A stretch of 9,730 bases of DNA from positions 1-9,730 of the forward strand of contig JAYVCI010000290.1 in the NCBI GenBank assembly GCA_043750035.1, read 5' to 3'. The position numbers and the translations under genes were made by a program. Every line of letters starts with the position of its first letter. The first letter of the stretch is position 1. Shown here piece by piece: positions 1-5,836 of the stretch. This stretch comes from CANJUD01 sp043750035 (lineage in GTDB: Bacteria > Bacteroidota > Bacteroidia > UKL13-3). The notes beneath the pieces are model-generated. The model had not been told where the DNA came from. It saw nothing but the letters and a program-made list of their open reading frames with translations, and ran no database searches.

Positions 1-338
1 ATGCGATTCTTTCGCCGCAAATAGTTGATGGTTCTAAATGTATATCATACTTTACCATAGAACTGAAAGATGAAATTCCAAAAGAGTATCATCATAAAAT
101 GGAAGGCTGGGCTTTTGGATGTGATATATGTCAGGACGTTTGCCCCTGGAACAAATTTTCAAAACCCAACAATGAACCCAGATTCGAGCCCAATGAAAAT
201 ATATTGAATATGGACAAGAAAGAATGGCTTGAAATAACGGAAGATGTATTCAATATTATTGCGGAGAAATCTCCCTTGCAAAGGGCGAAACTAGGAGGAA
301 TGCGAAAAAATTTACGTCTCGATAGGTATCGGGATTAG
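1..338 (+). CDS. queG: Epoxyqueuosine reductase, C-terminal part (5' end outside window)
   Basis: The frame is open from base 3 with no start, so the gene enters from the left. QueG is a cytoplasmic cobalamin and Fe-S enzyme that reduces epoxyqueuosine to queuosine in tRNA, the last step of the pathway. The visible part carries the family signature CISYFTIELKDEIP followed by FGCDICQDVCPWN, which holds cysteines of a [4Fe-4S] cluster, and then a normal tail with SPLQRAKLGGMRKNLR. The last six residues (LDRYRD) are not QueG-like. They are encoded by a short palindromic insertion (see 310-346). queA, an earlier step of the same pathway, lies 3.6 kb downstream on the same strand, but not in the same operon. 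The family assignment is very secure. Confidence 0.95.
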   Translation, partial: AILSPQIVDGSKCISYFTIELKDEIPKEYHHKMEGWAFGCDICQDVCPWNKFSKPNNEPRFEPNENILNMDKKEWLEITEDVFNIIAEKSPLQRAKLGGMRKNLRLDRYRD

Positions 339-346
339 ATTTACGT
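310..346. repeat. Small palindromic insertion with 8-bp direct repeats at the queG 3' end
   Basis: ATTTACGT occurs at 310-317 and again at 339-346. Between them is a 21-bp segment with the core CGATAGGTATCG (320-331), close to the core of the perfect palindrome at 2162-2181. The insert supplies the present queG stop codon (336-338). Removing the insert and one direct repeat gives an uninterrupted frame ending MRKNLRAVAIE and then TAG at the former stop. This looks like an insertion with target duplication. A replication slip is an alternative. Confidence 0.7.
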
Positions 347-387
347 GCAGTGGCTATCGAGTAGATTTTGTGCAATATTTTAGATTG

Positions 388-419
388 CGATGTTTCAGCC
401 CTAAAGGACTTAGACTAGG
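388..419 (+). repeat. Degenerate copy of the CCCTAAAGGGACTT intergenic repeat
   Basis: The stretch GATGTTTCAGCCCTAAAGG and the following ACTTAG match the repeat unit at 1971-1997 with a few differences. It lies on the other side of the insertion sequence from the main repeat cluster, so the element landed inside an existing repeat array. The rest of 339-430 contains no gene that I can see. Confidence 0.65.
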
Positions 420-430
420 ATGGCTCTGTG

Positions 431-456
431 TGTCTCGTCCTGAAAAAAGTTTACAC
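431..456 (+). repeat. IS left terminal inverted repeat (26 bp)
   Basis: This matches the reverse complement of 1936-1961 perfectly over 26 bp. It lies at the 3' end of the transposase transcription unit. Confidence 0.93.
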
Positions 457-607
457 TTTTGTTAAATAATCCAACTGCAAGTTTACAGCTTTTAATTAAA
501 TCCTGAATATCGTTTACATTATTTATTTTTGCATCACTGTCGAAAGCGGAAGTAGGCTCTGCAGAGGTGCAACCTACCAGGAATAAACCAGTGTGTGATG
601 AAGTATG

Positions 608-635
608 AAGCCAAGTATATAGCTTGGCTTTTTTT
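608..635 (+). terminator. Intrinsic terminator-like hairpin facing into the IS from the queG side
   Basis: AAGCCAAG (608-615) pairs perfectly with CTTGGCTT (623-630) around a 7-nt loop and runs into seven T (629-635) on the plus strand. It would stop transcription entering the element from the left before it becomes antisense to the transposase. On the minus strand the hairpin is not followed by T, so it is not an obvious terminator for orfB. Confidence 0.6.
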
Positions 636-667
636 ATATACTTTGGAACACCCAATGCCTTAAAAAC

Positions 668-1599
668 CTAGACCATCATTTGTGCCTCCCTTCTTTGTTT
701 ATTAATTTGATAGTAATTCTTCCATCGCTTATTGATAGCTCCTGATTTTTGGTGAGCTGCGGCAGGTTTTAAATTATCAATACTGCCATGCGGCCTAAGA
801 TGGTTGTACGTGCTGCAAGCTATTGCGATATCTTTTTGAGCTATTATATAACTAGCAAATACTTCTTCCAGTAGTTCTTGTTTTAGTATTCCGTTTACAC
901 GTTCTGCAATAGCATTTTCCAAAGGGTCTCCTTTTTCGGTCATGCTGATTATTATACTTTCATCTTGCAAAAGTTTTACATACGCATCGCAGCAGTACTG
1001 CACGCCACGGTCACTGTGATGGACCAATCCTGTTCTGTTTGGGTTGCTTGCCAGGGCCATTTTCAAAGCACTCAATGGCCCTTTTGCTGACAAGTCTTTG
1101 CTGAGATAAAACCCAACTATTTTTCTACTATATGCATCCGTGACCAGACTTAAATAAGCAAAACCCTCTCTCAAATGTATATATGTTATATCACATACCC
1201 AAAGCTGGTTTGGTGCTATAGGGATAAAGTCTCGGATAATATTGGGATATCGTTTAAACCGGTGTTTTGAAATAGTTGTAACAGAACCTTTCCGTTTCTT
1301 TTTATTAACCAGCATGCCGCGTTCTGCCAATAAATCAAACATAGAATCCCTGCCTATTTGAAACTGGTGCAGCTTCAGAAAATCACTCATTTCTTCCAAC
1401 AATTTTCTTGTGCCCATACGTTTTTGAAGTTTACGGTGATGTAATACTTCTTCAACTATCAAATCAGCTTTATAAGCTTTTCGATGAATATATTTTATGC
1501 CCTGATAGTAGCTCTGCCTACTATATCCAAGCAGCAAACAAAGGTCGTTTACACAACGCGGCTTCCTTTGCTCAACTGTTTCTACCGCTTGGTGCCAGA
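668..1599 (-). CDS. IS3-family transposase OrfB (catalytic DDE part, -1 frame)
   Basis: This frame carries the rve/DDE integrase core. Counted from the TTG at 1537, the catalytic residues are D116 (in WVCDITY), D176 (in HHSDRGVQY) and E212 (in NAIAERVNGILKQE), with 35 residues between the second D and the E, the DD(35)E spacing of the family. An HTH_21-like segment (about residues 40-80) precedes it. There is no ATG at the front. The frame is open back past 1537 through VWHQAVETVEQRKPRC to the slippery site at 1600-1606, so it is most likely made only as an OrfAB fusion of about 417 residues. It catalyses cut and join of the IS ends. There are no internal stops. Confidence 0.93.
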
Positions 1600-1920
1600 C
1601 TTTTTTCTGATATCAATTTTAAGCTGCTCCTCTGCAATATCAATCATTGCGTTCAGCAGTTCATTATATAGTCTTGCTTTGCGGAGCTCTTCCTGCAATT
1701 GTGCTACATCAGCAGGAAGTGGTGCTTCTCGCTCAGTAATTGGTAATTTCGGTTTTGGTTTTCTCAATTGTTTGCCCTGGAATTTTGATACCCACAAATG
1801 TATGCGTCGAAAATTAATTCGATGCTTGATTCCTAATGCACGATAACTAAGCGATCCTGTTAAATACTCAGCAATGATAGCTTCTTTCTCTTGTTCTGTT
1901 CTTAATGGTTTTTGATTCAT
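1582..1920 (-). CDS. IS3-family OrfA (DNA-binding helix-turn-helix protein)
   Basis: This is a 112-residue HTH_Tnp_1-type protein that binds the IS ends and supplies the N-terminus of the OrfAB transposase. A helix-turn-helix lies at about residues 22-45 (LSYRALGIKHRINFRRIHLW). A leucine-rich, probably coiled-coil segment follows at about residues 73-100 and would serve for multimerisation. The ATG (1918-1920) lies one base after an 8-bp hairpin in the right inverted repeat. The stop codon lies 16 nt after the slippery heptamer, so OrfA and the frameshift product share residues 1 to about 107. Length and layout are normal for the family. Confidence 0.92.
   Translation of the reverse strand: MNQKPLRTEQEKEAIIAEYLTGSLSYRALGIKHRINFRRIHLWVSKFQGKQLRKPKPKLPITEREAPLPADVAQLQEELRKARLYNELLNAMIDIAEEQLKIDIRKKSGTKR
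1600..1606 (-). promoter_or_regulatory. Programmed -1 frameshift site (A AAA AAG)
   Basis: On the minus strand the orfA frame reads AGA AAA AAG, which is the slippery heptamer A AAA AAG in the correct phase. A -1 slip joins orfA to the open orfB frame (GTC TGG CAC CAA...), bypassing the orfA stop at 1582-1584. This is the classic IS3-family expression signal. Confidence 0.88.
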
Positions 1921-1921
1921 T

Positions 1922-1943
1922 GTTTACACTTTTATGTGTAAAC
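1922..1943 (-). promoter_or_regulatory. Hairpin directly before the orfA start codon
   Basis: GTTTACAC (1922-1929) and GTGTAAAC (1936-1943) are perfect inverted 8-mers around a 6-nt loop. One base separates the hairpin from the orfA ATG, and its outer arm belongs to the terminal inverted repeat. In a transcript that reads in from outside, the stem would bury the ribosome landing site, a known way for IS elements to limit transposase made from external promoters. This role is inferred. Confidence 0.55.
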
Positions 1944-1961
1944 TTTTTTCAGGACGAGACA
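1936..1961 (-). repeat. IS right terminal inverted repeat (26 bp)
   Basis: This is a perfect reverse complement of 431-456. The GTG target duplication follows at 1962-1964. Confidence 0.93.
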
Positions 1962-1970
1962 GTGTTCTGT

Positions 1971-2140
1971 ACCAATGTTTCGTCCCTAAAGGGACTTAGG
2001 CAAAGGTAGGCATAGCGTTATATACCAATGTTACGTCCCTATGGGACTTTTGATCAAAGTATTATAGTCCCATAGGGACGTAACATTGGTAGAACCAGAA
2101 TATGATAGTGTTTTCAAGTCCCTTTAGGGACGAAACATTT
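1971..2140. repeat. Four palindromic repeat units in a nested inverted arrangement
   Basis: Unit 1 (1971-1997, core GTCCCTAAAGGGACTT) is the perfect inverse of unit 4 (2116-2139) over 24 bp. Unit 2 (2023-2048, core CGTCCCTATGGGACT) is the perfect inverse of unit 3 (2066-2091) over 26 bp. The layout is unit1-unit2-unit3'-unit4', with the inner loop holding TTTGATCAAA. The two pairs differ from each other at the palindrome centre and at the CGTCCC junction (GTTTCG versus GTTACG). Such a block can fold as a long nested hairpin. It lies between the 3' ends of queG and the glycosyltransferase gene. I recall similar strings as common in Bacteroidota intergenic DNA. Confidence 0.85.
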
Positions 2141-2152
2141 AATCAGGCGTCA

Positions 2153-2235
2153 GCATGCTTCGTTCCGATAGCTATCGGAACCGCTCAGTATAGCAAACAT
2201 CGTAAATCGTATGCTTCGACTCCGCTCAGCATTAC
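2153..2235. repeat. Second repeat type: TGCTTCG...CCGCTCAG pair with a 20-bp palindrome
   Basis: ATGCTTCG...CCGCTCAG occurs at about 2154-2188 and again at about 2211-2229 (TATGCTTCGACTCCGCTCAG). The first copy carries the perfect 20-bp palindrome GTTCCGATAGCTATCGGAAC (2162-2181), absent from the second. The palindrome core resembles the insert in queG. Nothing coding is visible in 1962-2251. Confidence 0.65.
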
Positions 2236-2251
2236 AATGGTAAATCGTAAA

Positions 2252-3226
2252 TCAAGAATTCGATTTTACAAATTGCGAGATCTTATCCAGATCATGGTAT
2301 ATCATACATTTAAAATGCTTCTTAGGGCAGGTATCTCTTCCAAGTTTTGAGCAAGGTCTGCATGATAATCCTTGAACTTCACTGTATAGTTGGGGTTTAT
2401 TTTCTTGTCCATAATAAGGGGTCATTCCCATTTGTGGTGTGGTATTTCCCCATATAGAAACAATAGGTTTTCTGAGTGCTGCAGCTATGTGCATTAACCC
2501 TGTATCATTACTGATTACCACAGCAGACTTGTCAATTAAAAAAGCAGATTGATTTAACGTGAGCATCCCAACACTATTATATATACTTTTATATAACTTC
2601 TGCTCCACCCATTTGGCATCATCTGTTTCTTTTTTACCACCAAGAAGTACCACAGGCAAATCAATTTTCTCAATCAGTTCAACCAGTTTTGAATTGGGCA
2701 ATCGTTTGGTAAAATGTGTTCCTCCCATTACAATACAACAATAGGCCGTACCGGGTAACATATTTGGTGGCAGGGTAGGTGTATTATACACATAATCCAA
2801 TCCTTTTCCATCATCTACTATTCCCAAAGGTTTTAAAGTTTGTATACAACGCAAGGCAAAATGTGGAATTTGCATTTTCCGCATTTTGAAGTTTACAATC
2901 ATCCACTTTTGTATATTGTGTTTATGAACCTTATAGCTAGGCTTGCCTAATTTTTTAATTACTCGATTGCTGCGGAAATTATTTTGAAAATCTATGATAT
3001 AATCAAATTGCTGGGCTCTGAGCTCTATGAGTGTGCCTTCAAAATTTTCGCCATATTGGTGTATAAAACCAATATGTGGATTGGCAGCAAGCACCTCTTT
3101 ATATTGGGGTTTCACCAACAAATGAATCTCACAACCCGGCATTTGCTCTTTTAAACATCTAATGGCAGCAGTGGTTAGCACCAAATCGCCAATGGAACTG
3201 AAACGTATAAGGAGTATTTTAATCAA
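2252..3226 (-). CDS. Glycosyltransferase family 9 (ADP-heptose:LPS heptosyltransferase-like)
   Basis: This 324-residue protein opens with IKILLIRFSSIGDLVLTT (residues 2-19), the GT9 N-terminal loop. The C-terminal sugar-nucleotide domain has VVISNDTGLMHIAAAL (residues 236-251), with the DTG..H motif, and then SIWG. Near the end are four cysteines in C289RPC292...C300PKKHFKC307M, a pattern I recall from Bacteroidota GT9 proteins. It probably adds a heptose or similar sugar to lipid A core or another surface glycan at the inner membrane. The acceptor is not readable. The start is TTG at 3224-3226, which overlaps the stop of the upstream gene as TTGA. That implies translational coupling, and the family N-terminus begins exactly there. 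Confidence 0.9.
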   Translation of the reverse strand: MIKILLIRFSSIGDLVLTTAAIRCLKEQMPGCEIHLLVKPQYKEVLAANPHIGFIHQYGENFEGTLIELRAQQFDYIIDFQNNFRSNRVIKKLGKPSYKVHKHNIQKWMIVNFKMRKMQIPHFALRCIQTLKPLGIVDDGKGLDYVYNTPTLPPNMLPGTAYCCIVMGGTHFTKRLPNSKLVELIEKIDLPVVLLGGKKETDDAKWVEQKLYKSIYNSVGMLTLNQSAFLIDKSAVVISNDTGLMHIAAALRKPIVSIWGNTTPQMGMTPYYGQENKPQLYSEVQGLSCRPCSKLGRDTCPKKHFKCMIYHDLDKISQFVKSNS

Positions 3227-3861
3227 GACTTTTTATTATAAGGTTTTAAATCGGTGTTAAATAACATGTCTATAATACTTAACCCAGAAACAAAGCCAAA
3301 TTTTGTGGAAAATACTTGCATATAGTTTTGTTGTGTTGAAGCTAATTGTATAAGTTGGTTACGTTCCTCTTGTTTTTGTAAAGCTGGGTTTATCTGACCC
3401 CCTATATCCCCCGAAGGGGGACTTGGATGCTTCGCATTTATATTTTGTATGGGATTTAGTTTATATATATTGAAAAGCATATCGGTAAAAGCAAGGTTCA
3501 AATCTATAAGATATTTATATTCTTTCAATAATATATTTTCAAATTTATCTTTGTAATAGTAATAAAACGGACTGCCTCCATAAGCTGATGCAATAGCTCT
3601 TAAATGTTGCCTTGGCCAATTATCTTGGTAACTTATTTTCACCTCTTTATATAATTGTTTGCTATTTGCTTTTTGCACGGGTACCACCAAATCCAATGGT
3701 CCATTTGCATCCAATATAGTGCAGCGGTTGCGAATGGTCTGCTTGATATATAATCCATCCACCACCCAATTGATATTTTCGCAGATGGCCATTGCTGCGA
3801 AGAACTGCACTGGGGGCAGATATACAGGAATGAACTGGCAATCGGGATTCTCTGATGTCAA
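3223..3861 (-). CDS. WbqC-like family protein
   Basis: This 212-residue protein matches the WbqC family (PF08889): PVYLPPVQFFAAMA (residues 12-25), YIKQTIRNRC (38-47), NGPLDLVVPV (53-62), ISYQDNWPRQHLRAI (76-90), AYGGSPFYYYYKD (93-105) and the tail FGFVSGLSIIDMLFN (188-202). WbqC proteins occur in polysaccharide loci, but their biochemical role is not well settled. No in-frame ATG lies before the conserved region, and the TTG at 3859-3861 is the best start. Residues about 143-157 (AKHPSPPSGDIGGQI) look like a translated palindromic repeat. The neighbour is the GT9 gene, overlapping by 4 nt. Confidence 0.88.
   Translation of the reverse strand: MTSENPDCQFIPVYLPPVQFFAAMAICENINWVVDGLYIKQTIRNRCTILDANGPLDLVVPVQKANSKQLYKEVKISYQDNWPRQHLRAIASAYGGSPFYYYYKDKFENILLKEYKYLIDLNLAFTDMLFNIYKLNPIQNINAKHPSPPSGDIGGQINPALQKQEERNQLIQLASTQQNYMQVFSTKFGFVSGLSIIDMLFNTDLKPYNKKS
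3401..3425 (-). repeat. In-frame palindromic repeat inside the WbqC-like gene
   Basis: In coding direction this reads AAGTCCCCCTTCGGGGGATA and then TAGGGGG, with a CCCCC/GGGGG stem around TTC. It encodes SPPSGDIGG in a low-complexity stretch between two conserved parts of the protein. TTCGGGGGATAT recurs exactly at 6646-6657 in intergenic DNA, so the segment belongs to a repeat family and is not ordinary gene sequence. Confidence 0.7.
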
Positions 3862-3867
3862 AATATA

Positions 3868-3899
3868 TTTGCTACGAGGTGTATTTTACCTTACTTTTG
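3868..3899 (+). promoter_or_regulatory. Bacteroidota-type promoter for queA
   Basis: TACTTTTG (3892-3899) matches the -7 consensus TAnnTTTG. TTTG (3868-3871) sits 20 nt upstream as the -33 element. Transcription would start near 3905, leaving a leader of about 60 nt before queA. Confidence 0.6.
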
Positions 3900-3902
3900 C
3901 GG

Positions 3903-3910
3903 CAAAATTA
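3903..3910 (-). promoter_or_regulatory. Bacteroidota-type -7 element for the WbqC-like/GT9 pair
   Basis: On the minus strand TAATTTTG matches TAnnTTTG. The best upstream TTG is about 24 nt away, slightly long. Only 3 nt separate it from the opposing queA -7 element, and the two form the palindrome TTTTGCgGCAAAA. Confidence 0.45.
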
Positions 3911-3966
3911 GGCCAAGTTTTGCTTATTGATTAGCAAGACGTTAATATCCAATTAAATTATATATA

Positions 3967-5016
3967 ATGAAATTAGCCGCATACCGATTTAACCTTCCCG
4001 AAAAACTTATCGCAAGCTACCCAACTCCTAACAGAGACGATGCCCGCATGATGGTAGTTGATAGAACCAAAAAAACCTTCAAACACAAAATGTTCAAAGA
4101 CATCCTTGGCTACTTTAAAGAAGGCGATGTAATGGTGTTCAACAATACCAAGGTGTTCAATGCCCGCATGTATGGCAGCAAAGAAAAAACAGGTGCTAAG
4201 ATTGAAGTGTTTTTGCTTCGTGAGCTTAACAAGGAAATGCGTCTCTGGGATGTGTTGGTTGACCCTGCCCGTAAAATAAGAGTAGGAAATAAATTGTATT
4301 TTGGCGATGACGATTTGTTAGTGGCCGAGGTGGTTGACAATACTACTTCACGTGGACGTACCATCCGTTTTTTGTTTGATGGTAACGATGAACAACTTTG
4401 GAAAACGATACAACAACTAGGCGAACCACCGGTTCCCAAATATATAAACCGTCCCGTTGAAGAGCTTGATTCCGAACGTTTTCAAACCATTTTTGCAAAA
4501 CACACAGGTGCAGTAGCGGCCCCCAGTGCCGGACTCCACTTTAGCCGCCAGACCTTGATGCGTATGGAAATTAAAGGTATTCAAACTGCTGAACTTACGT
4601 TACATGCCAGTCTGGGTTCATTTAAAGCTGTTGAGGTAGAAGATTTGACCAAGCATAAAATGGATTCTGAAAGTTTGCACATTGACCAAACATGTTGCGA
4701 TATAGTGAACGGTGCCCGTGCCAATAAAAAGAAAATTTGTGCCATTGGTGCTACTACTTTGCGTGGCTTAGAAACATCTGTTTCATCAACCAAAACGCTA
4801 AATCCTTTTGATGGCTGGACTGATAAGTTTATTTATCCCCCATACCCTTTCAAAATTTGTACGAGCATGCTTACCAATTTTCACCATCCTGAATCTACCT
4901 TATTGATGCTTACTTCAGCATTGTTGGGATATGATTTCACGTTTGAGTGCTATAACGAAGCCATGAAAGAAGAGTACAGGTTCCTCGCTTATGGCGATGC
5001 CATGCTCATCATCTAA
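3967..5016 (+). CDS. queA: S-adenosylmethionine:tRNA ribosyltransferase-isomerase
   Basis: QueA transfers and isomerises the ribosyl part of SAM onto preQ1 in tRNA to give epoxyqueuosine, the substrate of QueG. At 349 residues it is close to the usual length. Visible signatures are YRFNLPEKLIASYP at the N-terminus, MVFNNTKVFNARM (residues 56-68), GEPPVPKYINRP (152-163), ERFQTIFAKHTGAVAAPSAG (170-189) followed by LHF, GATTLRGLE (261-269) and TNFHHPESTLLML (303-315), ending YRFLAYGDAMLII. The ATG at 3967 gives the expected N-terminus. A TAnnTTTG promoter lies upstream. ispD follows after 6 nt, so the two are probably co-transcribed. Confidence 0.97.
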   Translation: MKLAAYRFNLPEKLIASYPTPNRDDARMMVVDRTKKTFKHKMFKDILGYFKEGDVMVFNNTKVFNARMYGSKEKTGAKIEVFLLRELNKEMRLWDVLVDPARKIRVGNKLYFGDDDLLVAEVVDNTTSRGRTIRFLFDGNDEQLWKTIQQLGEPPVPKYINRPVEELDSERFQTIFAKHTGAVAAPSAGLHFSRQTLMRMEIKGIQTAELTLHASLGSFKAVEVEDLTKHKMDSESLHIDQTCCDIVNGARANKKKICAIGATTLRGLETSVSSTKTLNPFDGWTDKFIYPPYPFKICTSMLTNFHHPESTLLMLTSALLGYDFTFECYNEAMKEEYRFLAYGDAMLII

Positions 5017-5022
5017 ATTACG

Positions 5023-5709
5023 GTGAAACGGTTTGCAATAATCGTTGCGGGTGGCAGTGGCCAAAGGATGGGTAGCGAACTGCCCAAACAGTTTATGCCT
5101 ATAAACGGCAAGCCTATTTTATTTCATACGCTCTCCGTTTTTCAAAAAGCAATCCCCGATATTAATTTGATTTTGGTATTGCCCAAAAATGAGATTGATA
5201 CCTGGAACCAACTCTGTGAAAGTGAGCAAATGGTATTTTCGGTGCAGATTGTTGCAGGCGGACAAACCCGATTTCAGAGTGTGGATAACGGATTGAAAAT
5301 AATACCCAATGAGGATGATATAATGGTTGCAGTGCATGATGGGGTGCGGCCTTTGGTGAGTGCGACATTGATACAAAAATGTTTTTCTGAGGCCAATTTT
5401 GATACTGGAATTGTTCCAACCACTAAATTAAAAGAGAGTATCGTTACCGCAAATAATTTGCAAATGGTTGACCGAGAAAATTTGAGAAATGTGCAAACGC
5501 CCCAAGTTTTTCCTGCAAAATATTTAAAGGATGCATACGAATTTTGCAAAATACTCGACCCAATGGGAAACGAATTTACTGATGACAGTTCAGTATTTTC
5601 AAAATCTGGTTATAGATTGAAAAGTGTAGAAGGAGAATATAGCAATATCAAAATAACTACGCCAGAAGATATTATATTTGCGAATGCTTTAATTAGGGAT
5701 AAGGAGTAA
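5023..5709 (+). CDS. ispD: 2-C-methyl-D-erythritol 4-phosphate cytidylyltransferase
   Basis: IspD joins MEP with CTP to make CDP-methylerythritol in the non-mevalonate isoprenoid pathway. The 228-residue protein has the CTP loop AGGSGQRMGSELPKQF (residues 9-24, with K22), VHDGVRPLV (104-112, with D105 and R109), VPTTKLKESI (131-140), RENLRNVQTPQVF (151-163), FTDDSSVF (185-192) and IKITTPEDI (209-217, with K210), the expected active-site set. The start is GTG at 5023; the next ATG lies inside the CTP loop, so GTG is required. The stop is inside a tandem repeat, so the last residues RDKE are repeat-encoded. The gap to queA is 6 nt. Confidence 0.96.
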   Translation: MKRFAIIVAGGSGQRMGSELPKQFMPINGKPILFHTLSVFQKAIPDINLILVLPKNEIDTWNQLCESEQMVFSVQIVAGGQTRFQSVDNGLKIIPNEDDIMVAVHDGVRPLVSATLIQKCFSEANFDTGIVPTTKLKESIVTANNLQMVDRENLRNVQTPQVFPAKYLKDAYEFCKILDPMGNEFTDDSSVFSKSGYRLKSVEGEYSNIKITTPEDIIFANALIRDKE

Positions 5710-5770
5710 GGAACAAGGGATAAGGAGTAAGGGATAAGGGATAAGGAGTAGGGGATAAGGAATAAGTGGT
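5695..5770 (+). repeat. Short tandem repeats of GGGATAAGGAGTAA type
   Basis: AGGGATAAGGAGTAA occurs at 5695-5709 and exactly again at 5716-5730. Shortened or varied copies follow at 5731-5737, 5738-5751 (ending TAG) and 5752-5766. The first copy encodes the IspD C-terminus and stop. After it, 5790-5832 is a low-complexity stretch of CATTAAC/ACCATTAA words before bshB1. No promoter is clear. Confidence 0.8.
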
Positions 5771-5836
5771 AAGTTAGAAATATTCATCAAATGCATTAAC
5801 CATTAACAATCAACCATTAATAATTAACCATTATAA

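Larger units (their letters stand above)
431..1961 (-). mobile_element. Complete IS3-family insertion sequence, 1531 bp
   Basis: The ends are perfect 26-bp terminal inverted repeats, 431-456 and 1936-1961, starting TGTCTCGTCCTG and ending in CA on the far side, the usual TG...CA ends of IS3-family elements. Both ends are flanked by GTG (428-430 and 1962-1964), a 3-bp target duplication typical of the family. Inside are orfA and orfB on the minus strand with a -1 frameshift signal. Both frames and both ends are intact, so the copy is probably recent and may be active. The 3' tail after orfB (457-667) is unusually long, about 210 bp, and holds only a plus-strand terminator-like hairpin. I cannot name the exact IS from memory. 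Confidence 0.95.

Noticed and set aside
410..655. Minus-strand open frame of 81 codons after orfB with a lipobox-like LFLVGC
   Set aside because: It starts at TTG, spans the terminator hairpin and the IS terminal repeat, and has no convincing signal peptide before the cysteine. It is probably chance coding in the IS tail.
1408..1846. Two plus-strand open frames opposite the transposase genes
   Set aside because: They are antisense to well-supported orfA/orfB and have no family features.
1971..2140. CRISPR array
   Set aside because: Units are in opposite orientations with unequal gaps and palindromic cores. There are no regular spacers and no cas genes.
2102..2350. Plus-strand open frame through the repeat cluster into the glycosyltransferase 3' end
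   Set aside because: It is built from palindromic repeats and antisense to a real gene.
5119..5549. Three minus-strand open frames within ispD
   Set aside because: They are shadows of a secure gene on the other strand.
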